NCBI GenBank assembly: GCA_041396245.1 | Contig: JAWKYW010000011.1 | Location: 1 to 64,000 of the forward strand | DNA length: 64,000 bases | Direction of reading: 5' to 3' | From: Desulfobacillus sp041396245 | Lineage (GTDB): Bacteria > Pseudomonadota > Gammaproteobacteria > Burkholderiales > Rhodocyclaceae | Shown: positions 17,721 to 26,571 of the stretch, piece by piece | Layout: each line of letters begins with the position of its first letter | How positions within the stretch are numbered: the stretch's first letter is position 1 | The notes under the pieces: generated by a model | Told to the model about the DNA's origin: nothing | Database searches by the model: none | Seen by the model: only the letters and a program-made list of their open reading frames with translations | Position numbers and translations under genes: made by a program

Positions 17721-18728
17721 ATGATACGGCAAAACCCCCGACCGACGCGCCTGCCGGACTTCGCCAACCTCGGCGTCATGCTGCGCACCCTGCTGGCGGT
17801 GAACCTGCTGGCCCTGTGCGCGGCGCTGGCGCGCAACGCCGAGCCGGCGCGGTTGCCGCTGGAACTGGTCGAGCTCGCCGCCCTGGTCGAGCCGCCGCTG
17901 ATCGCCGCCGTCGTGCTGCTGTATGCGGCGGGCCGGCGGCTCGAGCGCCTGCCGCATGGCGCGGCGCTGGCCGCCGTGGTGGCCGGTTGCGCGCTGGTGT
18001 CGGCCCTCTTCTATGCCCTGTTCAATCCGCCCGGCCAGCCGCTGGCGGAATTGCCGCGCGCCGCGCTTTGGGGCGCCATTGCCGCCGCGGCCGTGCTGTT
18101 TTACCTCGACCTGCGCAGCCGGGCCTTTTCGCCGGCGCTGGCGGAAGCGCGCCTGATGGCGCTGACGGCGCGCATCCGTCCGCATTTCCTGTTCAACAGC
18201 CTGAATGCGGTGCTGGGCGTCATCCGCTCCGATCCGCGCCGGGCCGAGCAGGCGCTGGAGGAGCTGTCGGACCTGTTCCGCGTGCTGATGGGCGAGAACC
18301 GGGAGCTGGTGACGCTGGGCGAGGAGTTGGCGCTGTGCCGGCAGTACCTGGCGCTGGAGCGCCTGCGCCTGGGCGAACGCCTGAACGTGGCGTGGGATGT
18401 CGACGCCTGCCCGGCGGACGCGCAGGTGCCGCCGCTGATGCTGCAGCCGCTGCTGGAAAATGCGGTCTATCATGGCATCGAGCCCTCGTCCGCTCCGGCG
18501 ACGGTGGCGATCCGCGCCAGGCGCGAGGGCGAGGAGATCCGCATCGAACTGTCGAATCCCTACCATGGCGAGAACGATCATCACAGCGGCAACCGCATGG
18601 CGCTGGAGAACATCCGCGAACGGCTGATGCTGTTCTACGACCTGGAGGCGCGGCTGGAGACCGAAGCCGGGGACGGGCTGTTCCGGGTCACGATCCGGCT
18701 GCCCTACCGCAAAGGGGCTGGCGCATGA
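17721..18728 (+). CDS. algZ: LytS/AlgZ-type sensor histidine kinase
   Basis: 335 aa. About four hydrophobic segments between residues 20 and 130 form a membrane sensor without a large extracellular loop. The His_kinase (PF06580) box RIRPHFLFNSLNAVLG has the phospho-acceptor His155, and PPLMLQPLLENAVYHGIEP is the N-box of the ATPase domain. It is coupled by ATGA to an AlgR-like regulator. The symbol follows the synteny argH-algZ-algR-hemC-hemD known from Pseudomonas; the signal sensed here is unknown. Confidence 0.85.
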   Translation: MIRQNPRPTRLPDFANLGVMLRTLLAVNLLALCAALARNAEPARLPLELVELAALVEPPLIAAVVLLYAAGRRLERLPHGAALAAVVAGCALVSALFYALFNPPGQPLAELPRAALWGAIAAAAVLFYLDLRSRAFSPALAEARLMALTARIRPHFLFNSLNAVLGVIRSDPRRAEQALEELSDLFRVLMGENRELVTLGEELALCRQYLALERLRLGERLNVAWDVDACPADAQVPPLMLQPLLENAVYHGIEPSSAPATVAIRARREGEEIRIELSNPYHGENDHHSGNRMALENIRERLMLFYDLEARLETEAGDGLFRVTIRLPYRKGAGA

Positions 18729-19495
18729 ATGAAGTCCTGCGGGTGTTCATCGTCGACGACGAGGCGCCGGCCCGGCTGCGCCTGAAGGCGCTGCTGGCGG
18801 ACATCGCCGCCGAGGTGCCCAACGAGCTGGTCGGCGAGGCGGCCAACGGCGTCGAGGCGCTGGCGCGGCTGGCCGAAACCCCGGCCGACGTGGCGCTGGT
18901 GGACATCCGCATGCCGCAGATGGACGGCATCGAGCTGGCGCGCCACCTCGCCGGCGCCGACCCTGCGCCGGCGGTGGTGTTCGCGACCGCCTACGACCAG
19001 TACGCCGTGCAGGCCTTCGAGCTGAACGCGGTCGATTACCTGGTCAAGCCGGTGCGGGCGCAGCGGCTGGCCGCCGCGCTGGAGAGGGCGCGCCGCGCCG
19101 CGCCGCTGGCGCGCGAGACGCTGGCACGGCTGGCGCCCGAGGCGCGACGGCATCTTTCCGTGCCGGAACGCGGCCGCATCCTGCTGGTGCCGGTGGCCGA
19201 GATCCTCTATCTCAAGGCGGAACTGAAATACGTGACGGCGCGCACGCCCGAGCGCGAGTTCCTCCTCGACGAATCCCTCACCCACCTGGAGCAGGAGTTC
19301 GCCTCGCGCTTCGTTCGCGTGCATCGCAACTGCCTGGTGGCGCGCGAGGCGATCGCCGGCTTCGAGCGCAGCGCCGCCGAGGACGGCGAGGCGCACTGGC
19401 TGGTGCTGCTGGCCGGCCTCGGCGAGAAACTGCCGGTGTCGCGCCGGCAGTGGCCGGCGGTGAAGGCGGCATTCGCCGGCGAGGGGCGCGCATGA
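18725..19495 (+). CDS. algR: LytTR-family response regulator (AlgR-like)
   Basis: 256 aa. Receiver domain 1-120 with acidic pocket Asp11/Asp12, phospho-acceptor Asp60 (VALVDIRMPQMDG) and Lys in NAVDYLVKP. The C-terminal LytTR DNA-binding domain is about residues 150-250 (LLVPVAEILYLKAELKYV, FVRVHRNCLVAREAI). It overlaps both neighbours by 4 nt (ATGA). It probably regulates its own region and distant surface or stress genes; targets cannot be read from this window. Confidence 0.87.
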   Translation: MNEVLRVFIVDDEAPARLRLKALLADIAAEVPNELVGEAANGVEALARLAETPADVALVDIRMPQMDGIELARHLAGADPAPAVVFATAYDQYAVQAFELNAVDYLVKPVRAQRLAAALERARRAAPLARETLARLAPEARRHLSVPERGRILLVPVAEILYLKAELKYVTARTPEREFLLDESLTHLEQEFASRFVRVHRNCLVAREAIAGFERSAAEDGEAHWLVLLAGLGEKLPVSRRQWPAVKAAFAGEGRA

Positions 19496-21033
19496 TCGAA
19501 ACGCTGCCGGCGGCCTGGGCGCACTTCTGGCGCGACGAGACGCCCTATGCGCTGTCCGCGGCGCTGATCCTGGCGGCCATGCTCTGGCCGCTGCGTCCGC
19601 TCGACCGGCGCTCGGTCGGCTATACCCTCGGCCTCTTCGCCCTCTGCCTGGCCGGCCAGTTCGGCGCCGGCCTGCTCGACGCGCACGGCCTGGCCGCCGC
19701 CGCGGCGGCCGCGCACGAGCTGTTCGTCATTGGCGCCGGCGTGGCGCTGATCCGACTGGCCGGCCTTGCCCTGTTCCGCCTGCTGCTGCCGGCCGCCGGG
19801 CTCGCGCCGCCGCGCATCGCCGAGGACATCGTCGTCATCCTCGCCTACGTGGTGTTCGTCCTGGTGCGCATGCGGCTGGCCGGGGTGGACCTCTCCGGCA
19901 TCGTCGCCACCTCGGCCGTCATCACGGCGGTGATCGCCTTTTCCATGCAGGACACGCTGGGCAACATCCTCGGCGGCCTGGCGCTGCAGCTCGACAGCTC
20001 GGTCGAGGTGGGCGACTGGATCCGGGTCGACGACGTCGCCGGGCGCGTCATCGACATCCGCTGGCGCCATACCGCCATCGAGACCCGCAACGGCGAGACC
20101 ATCGTCGTGCCCAACAGCCTGCTCATGAAGAGCAAGTTCACCGTCATCTGGAGCGCGGAGCAGGCCACCCAGCCCTGGCGGCGCTGGATCTGGTTCAACG
20201 TCGATTACGCGGCGCCGCCCGTGCGCGTCATCGAGGCCGTCGAGGAAGCCGTCCTCAGCGCCGCGATTCCCAATGTCGCGCCGCAGCCGCGGGCCAACTG
20301 CGTCCTGATGGAATTCGGCCCGAGCTATGCCCGCTATGCCCTGCGCTACTGGCTGATCGATCCGCAGCCCGACGACGCGACCGATTCGGCCGTGCGCTGC
20401 CATGTGCTGGCCGCCCTGCAGCGCGCCGGCATCCGCATCGCCGAGCCGGAATACTCGGTGCACATGATCAAGGAGAACGAGGCCCACCGTGAGGCGGTGC
20501 ACGTGCGCGAACAGGCGCGCCGCCTCAAGGCCCTGCGCGGCGTGGACCTCTTCGCCTCCTTCAGCGAGGCGGAACTCAAGGCGCTGGCCGACCGGCTCGT
20601 GCACGCCCCGTTCGCCCGCGGCGACGTCATCACGCGCCAGGGCATGGTGGCGCACTGGCTCTACATCCTGGTGGCCGGCGAGGCGGAGGTGTGGCTGGAG
20701 CAGGAAGGCGAGCGCCGCCTCCTGTCGACACTGCCGGCGGGCAGCGTCTTCGGCGAGATGGGCATGCTCACCGGCGAACCGCGCCGCGCCACCGTCACGG
20801 CCAAGCGCGACGCGGAATGCTACCGCCTCGACAAGGCCGGTTTCGAGGACATCCTCCATTCGCGCCCGGCCATCGCCGAGGAGATGGCGGCGATCCTCAC
20901 CGAGCGCAACATGCAGCTCGCCACGGCGCAGGAGGCGCTCGGCGCCGAAGCCCACGCCCGCGAGCGCCAGCGCCAGCACGCCAGCCTGCTCGGCAAGATG
21001 CGCGCCTTCTTCCGCCTCGGCGAAGCGAAGTAG
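19492..21033 (+). CDS. MscS-family mechanosensitive channel with C-terminal cNMP-binding domain
   Basis: 513 aa from ATG 19492 (ATGA overlap with algR). Five hydrophobic segments, then the MscS pore-lining helix and beta domain: ITAVIAFSMQDTLGNILGGLALQLDSSVEVGDWIRVDDVAG. Residues about 350-480 are a cyclic-nucleotide-binding domain with a canonical phosphate-binding cassette (FGEMGMLTGEPRRATV). Such bCNG channels have a gated MscS pore, and several respond to cAMP rather than tension. It is in an operon with a two-component system. A coiled-coil-like tail ends the protein. Confidence 0.9.
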   Translation: MIETLPAAWAHFWRDETPYALSAALILAAMLWPLRPLDRRSVGYTLGLFALCLAGQFGAGLLDAHGLAAAAAAAHELFVIGAGVALIRLAGLALFRLLLPAAGLAPPRIAEDIVVILAYVVFVLVRMRLAGVDLSGIVATSAVITAVIAFSMQDTLGNILGGLALQLDSSVEVGDWIRVDDVAGRVIDIRWRHTAIETRNGETIVVPNSLLMKSKFTVIWSAEQATQPWRRWIWFNVDYAAPPVRVIEAVEEAVLSAAIPNVAPQPRANCVLMEFGPSYARYALRYWLIDPQPDDATDSAVRCHVLAALQRAGIRIAEPEYSVHMIKENEAHREAVHVREQARRLKALRGVDLFASFSEAELKALADRLVHAPFARGDVITRQGMVAHWLYILVAGEAEVWLEQEGERRLLSTLPAGSVFGEMGMLTGEPRRATVTAKRDAECYRLDKAGFEDILHSRPAIAEEMAAILTERNMQLATAQEALGAEAHARERQRQHASLLGKMRAFFRLGEAK

Positions 21034-21044
21034 CCGGGGGAAAG

Positions 21045-21530
21045 TCAGTCCCCGCGGGACGGCGCCCGGATGCGCGCCAGGCCCTGCTCGATGGCGCGGT
21101 TGACATATTCGGCGTAGAAGTCGGCGAGGCGGAAGCCGACGATGGGGTCGGCCAGCCGACTGCCGTCGGGGCCGTAGACGATCAAGGTCGGCGTGAAGCG
21201 GGCGCCTTCTGCGGCGGCGAAGCGGCGATGGCTGGTCGGCCGGCCGGCGAAGTCGGCGAGCGGCGTGTCCGCGTCGATGGCGACCTCGCGCAGGACGACG
21301 CGCCGGCGCGAGGCGGGGTCGTTTTGCAGCGGGAGGAGAATTTCGTTGCGGGCGCGCGCGCACCAGGGGCAGTCGGCCTGGCTGTAGAGGACCAGCATGA
21401 CGGTGCCGCGCGCCCGCATGTCGCGGGCGTCGGCGGCCAGGTCCCGCGCCGGGGCGAGATGCCCGGCCGCCGCGCCGGCCGCCAGGGGCAGCCATGATAA
21501 AATCGCCAGGATTGCGCGCAGGCAGCGCAT
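21045..21530 (-). CDS. Exported thioredoxin-like protein (SoxW-like)
   Basis: 161 aa from ATG 21530. N-terminal signal-like segment (MRCLRAILAILSWLPLAAGAAAG), then a thioredoxin fold with VMLVLYSQADCPWCARAR (Cys54 and Cys57), FTPTLIVYGPDG (cis-Pro) and a C-terminal helix. Likely a periplasmic thiol oxidoreductase. It is divergent from hemC by 48 nt and faces the 3' end of the mscS gene. The partner protein is unknown. Confidence 0.8.
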   Translation of the reverse strand: MRCLRAILAILSWLPLAAGAAAGHLAPARDLAADARDMRARGTVMLVLYSQADCPWCARARNEILLPLQNDPASRRRVVLREVAIDADTPLADFAGRPTSHRRFAAAEGARFTPTLIVYGPDGSRLADPIVGFRLADFYAEYVNRAIEQGLARIRAPSRGD

Positions 21531-21578
21531 CACTACAGCCTCCACAAAACCCCCACAACCGTTTTCAGGCATCCAACC

Positions 21579-22514
21579 GTGAATCAGCCGCAACCCGACC
21601 GCATCGTCATCGCCACGCGCGAGTCCCGCCTGGCCCTGTGGCAGGCCGAGCATGTGCGCGACCGCCTGCGGGCATTGTATCCGCATTGCAGCGTCGAGCT
21701 GCTCGGCATGACCACGCGCGGCGACCAGATCCTCGACCGGCCGCTGGCCAAGGTCGGCGGCAAGGGGCTCTTCGTCAAGGAGCTGGAAACCGCACTTCTC
21801 GACAGACGCGCCGACATCGCCGTGCATTCCATGAAGGACGTGCCGATGACGATGGAGCCGGCATTCGCCCTGGTGGCGATCTCGGCGCGCGAGAATCCGC
21901 TCGACGCCCTCGTCTCGAACAAGTACGCCAGCCTCGAGGCCATCCCGCCCGGCGGCGTGGTCGGCACCTCCAGCCTGCGCCGCGAGGCGCAGCTGCATGC
22001 GCGCTTTCCCGCTCTCGCCGTGGCCAGCCTGCGCGGCAACCTCGACACGCGCCTGAGGAAGCTCGACGAGGGCCAGTACGATGCCATCATCCTGGCGGCG
22101 GCGGGACTGACCCGCCTCGGCCTGGCCGCGCGCATCCGCGCCGTGCTGCCGGCGGCGCTGTCGCTGCCGGCAGCCGGACAGGGGGCGCTGGGCATCGAGG
22201 CGTTGTCCGACCGGCCCGAGGTGGCAGCCTGGATGGCGCCGCTGGCCGACGCCGGCACGTCCGCCTGCGTGCGCGCCGAGCGCGCCGTCTCGCGCGCCCT
22301 GGCGGGCAGCTGCGAGGTGCCGCTGGGCGCCTTCGCCGAGATCGACAACGGCCGGCTGCGCCTGCGCGGCTTCGTCGCCGCGCCCGACGGCAGCCGCATG
22401 GCCGACGCCGAGCTGCACGGCGCGCCGCAGGATGCCGAAGCGCTCGGCCTGGCGCTGGCCGACGAATTGCGCGCGCGCGGTGCGGGCGAGATTCTCGCCG
22501 CGCTCGGGGGATGA
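21579..22514 (+). CDS. hemC: Porphobilinogen deaminase (hydroxymethylbilane synthase)
   Basis: 311 aa from GTG 21579. Polymerises four porphobilinogens to hydroxymethylbilane. Seen: IVIATRESRLALWQAEHVRDRL, LDRPLAKVGGKGLFVKELE, DIAVHSMKDVP, SLRGNLDTRLRKL, and ALAGSCEVPLGAF with the dipyrromethane-carrying Cys245. First gene of hemC-hemD-hemX-hemY, with overlaps throughout; expressed with algZR in related bacteria. Confidence 0.97.
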   Translation: MNQPQPDRIVIATRESRLALWQAEHVRDRLRALYPHCSVELLGMTTRGDQILDRPLAKVGGKGLFVKELETALLDRRADIAVHSMKDVPMTMEPAFALVAISARENPLDALVSNKYASLEAIPPGGVVGTSSLRREAQLHARFPALAVASLRGNLDTRLRKLDEGQYDAIILAAAGLTRLGLAARIRAVLPAALSLPAAGQGALGIEALSDRPEVAAWMAPLADAGTSACVRAERAVSRALAGSCEVPLGAFAEIDNGRLRLRGFVAAPDGSRMADAELHGAPQDAEALGLALADELRARGAGEILAALGG

Positions 22515-23308
22515 CGGCCCCGGTGAGCGCGACACTGTCGGGACGGCGCATCGTCGTCACGCGGCCGGCGGAGCAGGCCGGGAGGCTGGCGGGCGAGATC
22601 GAGGCGCGCGGCGGCATTGCCGTGCGTTTCCCGGTGCTGGCGATTTTCGATGCCGAGGATGCGCGCCCCCTGCAGGATGCGGCGGCGCGCATCGAGGCGT
22701 TCGACTTCGCCGTCTTCGTCAGCCCGAATGCGGCGGAAAAGGCGCTCGGGGTCATTACCGGGCAGCGGGCCTGGCCCGAGCGGGTGGTGGCGGCAGCGAT
22801 GGGGGAAACCAGCGCGCGCAGCATCGCCCGTTTCGGCGTGACGCGCATCATTACGCCTGACGGCGGACGCTTCGACAGCGAGGCGCTGCTCGAGCGGTCC
22901 GAGTTCGCGCCGGCGGCGATTCGCGGAAAGAAGGTGGCCATCTTCCGCGGCGACGGCGGCCGCGAACTGCTCGGCGAGACGCTGGAAGCGCGCGGCGCGC
23001 AGGTGGTGCGCATCCCCTGCTACCGGCGCGGCCGGCCGGACATCGACCCGGCGCCGCTGCTGGATCTGCTGGGCCGTGGCATGATCGATGCCATCACGGT
23101 GACCAGCAGCGAGGGCTTGCGCAACCTGGCGGCCATGGTCGGCGCGAGCGCCGGGCCCGCCCTGAGGGCGGTCCCGCTCTTCGTCGCGCATCGGCGCATC
23201 GCCGAGGAGGCGGCCGCCATGGGGTTTGCGGACGCGACGGTGACGGCGCCCGGCGACAAGGGCCTGCTGGCCGGGCTGGAAACGCGGTTTTTCGGGAAGG
23301 ACGGGTAA
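22511..23308 (+). CDS. hemD: Uroporphyrinogen-III synthase
   Basis: 265 aa from ATG 22511 (ATGA overlap with hemC). Cyclises hydroxymethylbilane with inversion of ring D. The two-domain HemD fold is recognisable by RRIVVTRPAEQAGRLAGEIEARGG, DFAVFVSPNAAEKAL, KKVAIFRGDGGRELLGETL and DAITVTSSEGLRNL. Family sequence conservation is low, so position after hemC is a strong part of the evidence. It overlaps hemX by 1 nt (TAATG). Confidence 0.93.
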   Translation: MTAPVSATLSGRRIVVTRPAEQAGRLAGEIEARGGIAVRFPVLAIFDAEDARPLQDAAARIEAFDFAVFVSPNAAEKALGVITGQRAWPERVVAAAMGETSARSIARFGVTRIITPDGGRFDSEALLERSEFAPAAIRGKKVAIFRGDGGRELLGETLEARGAQVVRIPCYRRGRPDIDPAPLLDLLGRGMIDAITVTSSEGLRNLAAMVGASAGPALRAVPLFVAHRRIAEEAAAMGFADATVTAPGDKGLLAGLETRFFGKDG

Positions 23309-24501
23309 TGGAAAAGGACGCATTGACTTCCGCGCCGGGGCCGGACGCCCCGCCGCCCGCGGAGGCCGCCTTGCCACCGGAGCCGGAGGCAGAGAAGGGG
23401 GCCGAGGCGGTGGAGGCGGCGGATCAGGCAGCGCCCCCGCCGGCGCCAGGCGAAGCGCAGCGCGCGTCGGCCCTGACCTGGGCGGCCGTGCTGCTGGCCC
23501 TTGCGGCGCTGGGTCTGCTCGGCTGGCACTGGTTCGACACGCAGCAGCGCCTGGCCGGACTGCAGGGTGAAGTGGCGCGCCGGCTTGCGCAGAGCGATGC
23601 CGCGGGGGGCGAGGCGCGCCTGCTGGCGCAGCAGGGCCAGGAAACGATGGCCGGACTGGAATCGAGATTGTCCGGACTGGAGGCCCGGCTGGCCGAGTCG
23701 CAAAGCCAGCAGGCGGCGCTCGATGCCCTGTTGCAGGACATGTCGCGCAATCGCGACGACCGGCTGCTGTCGGACGTCGAGCAGGCGCTCGGCGTGGCCG
23801 TCCAGCAGCTGCAGCTCGCCGGCAACGTCGAGGCGGCCCTGGTTGCGCTGCAGGGGGCCGACGCCCGCCTGGCGGAAGCCGGGCATGCCCGTTTCGTGCC
23901 GCTGCGCAAGGTCCTGGCGCGCGACATTGAACGCCTGAGGGCGCTGCCGCTGACCGACGTGCAGGGCGTCGGCCTGCGGATCGAATCGGTCGCGTCAGCG
24001 GTCGACGGCCTGCCGCTGGCCTTCGAGGCCAAGCCGGCCGCAGCGGATCCGGCCGCCGCCGCGCCGTCGCCGCCCGCGTCAACGGCGCCGGCCGAACCCG
24101 TCCGGCAACTGCTCGGCGAGCTGTGGCGGGAGCTGAAAAGCCTGATCCGCATCGAGCGGCTCGACCGTCCCGACCCCGTCCTGCTGACGCCCGCGAACGC
24201 CTTCTTCCTCAGGGAAAACCTGAGGCTGCGCCTGCTCGCCGCACGGCTGGCCCTGCTGCAGCGGGACGGCGCCGCCTTCCGCCGGGATGTGCAGCAGTCC
24301 CTGGCCTGGCTCGAGCGCTATTTCGACATGGGCGCGACCCCGGTCCGGACGGCCGCGGCGACGCTCAAGCCGCTGGGCGCCCTCTCGCTCGAGCAGGCGC
24401 TGCCCGATCTCGGCGACAGCCTGGCGGCGCTGCGCAAGCTGAAGGCGGAGAAGGAGGCGAATGCCGCGCCGCCGCCGGCGCGCGGGAAGGGAGCGAACTG
24501 A
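23308..24501 (+). CDS. hemX: HemX-like membrane protein
   Basis: 397 aa. Pro/Ala-rich cytoplasmic N-terminus (1-50), one transmembrane helix about 52-72 (ALTWAAVLLALAALGLLGWHWF), a coiled-coil stretch (73-150) and a helical periplasmic domain. Often annotated as uroporphyrin-III C-methyltransferase, but no SAM-binding motif is seen. Its role in the hem operon is not established. It is followed by hemY after 3 nt. Confidence 0.9.
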   Translation: MEKDALTSAPGPDAPPPAEAALPPEPEAEKGAEAVEAADQAAPPPAPGEAQRASALTWAAVLLALAALGLLGWHWFDTQQRLAGLQGEVARRLAQSDAAGGEARLLAQQGQETMAGLESRLSGLEARLAESQSQQAALDALLQDMSRNRDDRLLSDVEQALGVAVQQLQLAGNVEAALVALQGADARLAEAGHARFVPLRKVLARDIERLRALPLTDVQGVGLRIESVASAVDGLPLAFEAKPAAADPAAAAPSPPASTAPAEPVRQLLGELWRELKSLIRIERLDRPDPVLLTPANAFFLRENLRLRLLAARLALLQRDGAAFRRDVQQSLAWLERYFDMGATPVRTAAATLKPLGALSLEQALPDLGDSLAALRKLKAEKEANAAPPPARGKGAN

Positions 24502-24504
24502 GCC

Positions 24505-25695
24505 ATGCGGACACTGCTCTGGCTGCTGGCCCTGTCCGCCCTCGCCGTCGGCGTGGCGATGCTCTTCGCCGACAACAACGGCTATGTCCTGGTGACGCTG
24601 CCGCCCTGGCGCATCGAGCTGTCGCTGAACTTCTTCGCGGTGCTGCTCGCCGCCGGCTTCGTCCTCGGCCATCTGCTGCTGCGATTTCTCTACCATACCC
24701 TGAACCTGCCACGGACGGTGCGGGCCTACCGCGCGCGCAAGCGGCGGGAGCGGGCCACCCGTGCGCTGCACGACGCCCTGCTGCAGCTCTACGAGGGCCG
24801 CTACGGCCACGCCCGGAAGAATGCCGCGCACGCCCATGCCGCCGGCGAGGCTCCGGCGCTCGCGGCCCTGGTGGCGGCGCGGGCGGCCCATTTCCTGGAC
24901 GAAGAGGAGCAGGAACGGGAGTGGCTGCTACGCGCGGCCGAGCACGATCCGCAAGGGCAGACGGCGCGCTTGATGACCGAGGCCGAATTGCATATCGGGG
25001 CGCGCCGCTTCGAGGCCGCCCTGGCGGCGCTCGACGCGATGCAGGAAAAGGGCCGGCGCCGGATAGCGGCGTTGCGACTGGCGCTGCGCGCCCATCGCGA
25101 ACTGGGACAGTGGGACGATGTGCTGAGGGTGGCGCGCCAACTGGAGAAAGCCCGCGGGCTGAGCGCGGAAGCCGCGGCGGCGCTCAAGCTGCGGGCCCAT
25201 CAGGAGAACTTGCGCGCCCGGGCCGGCGATGCGCCTGCGCTGGCCGCCTGCTGGCAGGCGATTCCCGCCCGGGAGCGTTATGTGCCGCAGCTCGCCGATA
25301 CGGCGGCACGTGTCCTGATCGCGGCCGGCGACAGCCCGTTGGCGCAACGCATCATCGAATCGCAGCTCGACGAGGCCTGGGATTCCGATCTGGCGGAACG
25401 CTATGCCGAATGCCGGGGCGGCGACCTTCTGGCGCGCATCGCCCGCGCCGAGAAATGGCTGGAGCGGCAGCCCGAGGACGCCCGCCTGCTGCTGGCGCTG
25501 GGGCGGTTGTGCCGCGAACAGCAGCTTTGGGGCAAGGCGCAGAGTTATTTCGAGGCGTCGCTGGCGGTGAAGCCGAACCAGGACGCCTATGCCGAACTGG
25601 CCGACCTGTTCACCCATTTGGGCCGGGAGGCGGAGGCCAGCCAGGCCTATCGCAGCGCCGCCGCGTTTTGCGTCAGGCCCAGTCCCTCGGCTTGA
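24505..25695 (+). CDS. hemY: HemY-type TPR membrane protein
   Basis: 396 aa. Two N-terminal membrane helices (LLWLLALSALAVGVAMLF and LNFFAVLLAAGFVLGHLLL), then helical TPR-like repeats, e.g. DARLLLALGRLCREQQLWGKAQSYFEASLAVKPN. This is the proteobacterial HemY of the hemCDXY operon, not the Bacillus protoporphyrinogen oxidase of the same name. Its last 23 nt overlap the 3' end of the convergent hemF. Confidence 0.92.
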   Translation: MRTLLWLLALSALAVGVAMLFADNNGYVLVTLPPWRIELSLNFFAVLLAAGFVLGHLLLRFLYHTLNLPRTVRAYRARKRRERATRALHDALLQLYEGRYGHARKNAAHAHAAGEAPALAALVAARAAHFLDEEEQEREWLLRAAEHDPQGQTARLMTEAELHIGARRFEAALAALDAMQEKGRRRIAALRLALRAHRELGQWDDVLRVARQLEKARGLSAEAAAALKLRAHQENLRARAGDAPALAACWQAIPARERYVPQLADTAARVLIAAGDSPLAQRIIESQLDEAWDSDLAERYAECRGGDLLARIARAEKWLERQPEDARLLLALGRLCREQQLWGKAQSYFEASLAVKPNQDAYAELADLFTHLGREAEASQAYRSAAAFCVRPSPSA

Positions 25696-26569
25696 GGAAA
25701 TCCAGCAGGAGCCTTTCCTCGGCGCTGCCCGCTTCGGGCTTCCAGTCGTAGCGCCACTTCACCAGCGGCGGCAGCGACATCAGGATCGACTCGGTGCGCC
25801 CGCCCGACTGCAGGCCGAACAGGGTGCCGCGGTCCCACACCAGGTTGAACTCGACGTAGCGGCCGCGGCGCCAGGCCTGGAAGTCGCGCTCGCGCTCGCC
25901 ATAGGGCAGGGCGCGCCGGCGTTCGGCAAGGGGCAGGTATGCCGGCAGGAAGGCGTCGCCGACCGCCTGCGTCAGGCCGAAGCAGCGGTCGAGGCCCCCC
26001 TCGCTCAGATCGTCGAAGAAGATGCCGCCGATGCCGCGCGGCTCGTTGCGGTGCCTGAGGAAAAAATACTCGTCGCACCATTGCTTGAAGCGCGGATGCA
26101 CGTCGTCGCCGAAGGGCGCCAGCGCCTGCTTGCAGGTGGCGTGGAAATGGCGGGCGTCCTCCTCGAAGCCGTAGTAGGGCGTGAGGTCCATGCCGCCGCC
26201 GAACCACCAGACCGGCGCCTCGCCATCCTTGCGGGCGATGAAGCAGCGCACGTTCATGTGCGCCGTCGGGCAATAGGGATTGCGCGGATGCAGCACCAGC
26301 GAGACGCCCATCGCCTCCCAGGCGCGCCCGGTCAGCATTGGCCGCGCGGCTGTGGCGGAGGGCGGCAGGTGGCTGCCCGTGACGTGGGAGAAATTGATGC
26401 CGCCGCGCTCGAAGAAGTCGCCTTCCTCGATCAGGCGGGTGATGCCGCCGCCGCCTTCGGGCCTCTCCCACGAGTCGGTCAGGAAAGGCTTGCCGTCGAA
26501 AGCGGACAGGGCGTCGACGATGCGCGACTGCAGTCCGCGCAAGTACGCCAGAACCGGCGCGGCATCCAT
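25673..26569 (-). CDS. hemF: Oxygen-dependent coproporphyrinogen-III oxidase
   Basis: 298 aa from ATG 26569. Oxidative decarboxylation of coproporphyrinogen III to protoporphyrinogen IX using O2. Seen: GGGGITRLIEEGDFFERGGINFSHVTG, HPRNPYCPTAHMNVRCF, WWFGGGMDLTPYYGFEEDARHFH, FFDDLSEGG and the C-terminal YVEFNLVWDRGTLFGLQSGGRTESIL. Implies capacity for aerobic growth. It starts 2 nt after purD, so it is probably cotranscribed with it, and converges on hemY with a 23-nt overlap. Confidence 0.97.
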   Translation of the reverse strand: MDAAPVLAYLRGLQSRIVDALSAFDGKPFLTDSWERPEGGGGITRLIEEGDFFERGGINFSHVTGSHLPPSATAARPMLTGRAWEAMGVSLVLHPRNPYCPTAHMNVRCFIARKDGEAPVWWFGGGMDLTPYYGFEEDARHFHATCKQALAPFGDDVHPRFKQWCDEYFFLRHRNEPRGIGGIFFDDLSEGGLDRCFGLTQAVGDAFLPAYLPLAERRRALPYGERERDFQAWRRGRYVEFNLVWDRGTLFGLQSGGRTESILMSLPPLVKWRYDWKPEAGSAEERLLLDFLKPRDWA

Positions 26570-26571
26570 GC

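Noticed and set aside
23308..24501. Uroporphyrinogen-III C-methyltransferase activity for HemX
   Set aside because: No SAM-binding or methyltransferase motifs; the sequence is a single-pass coiled-coil protein.
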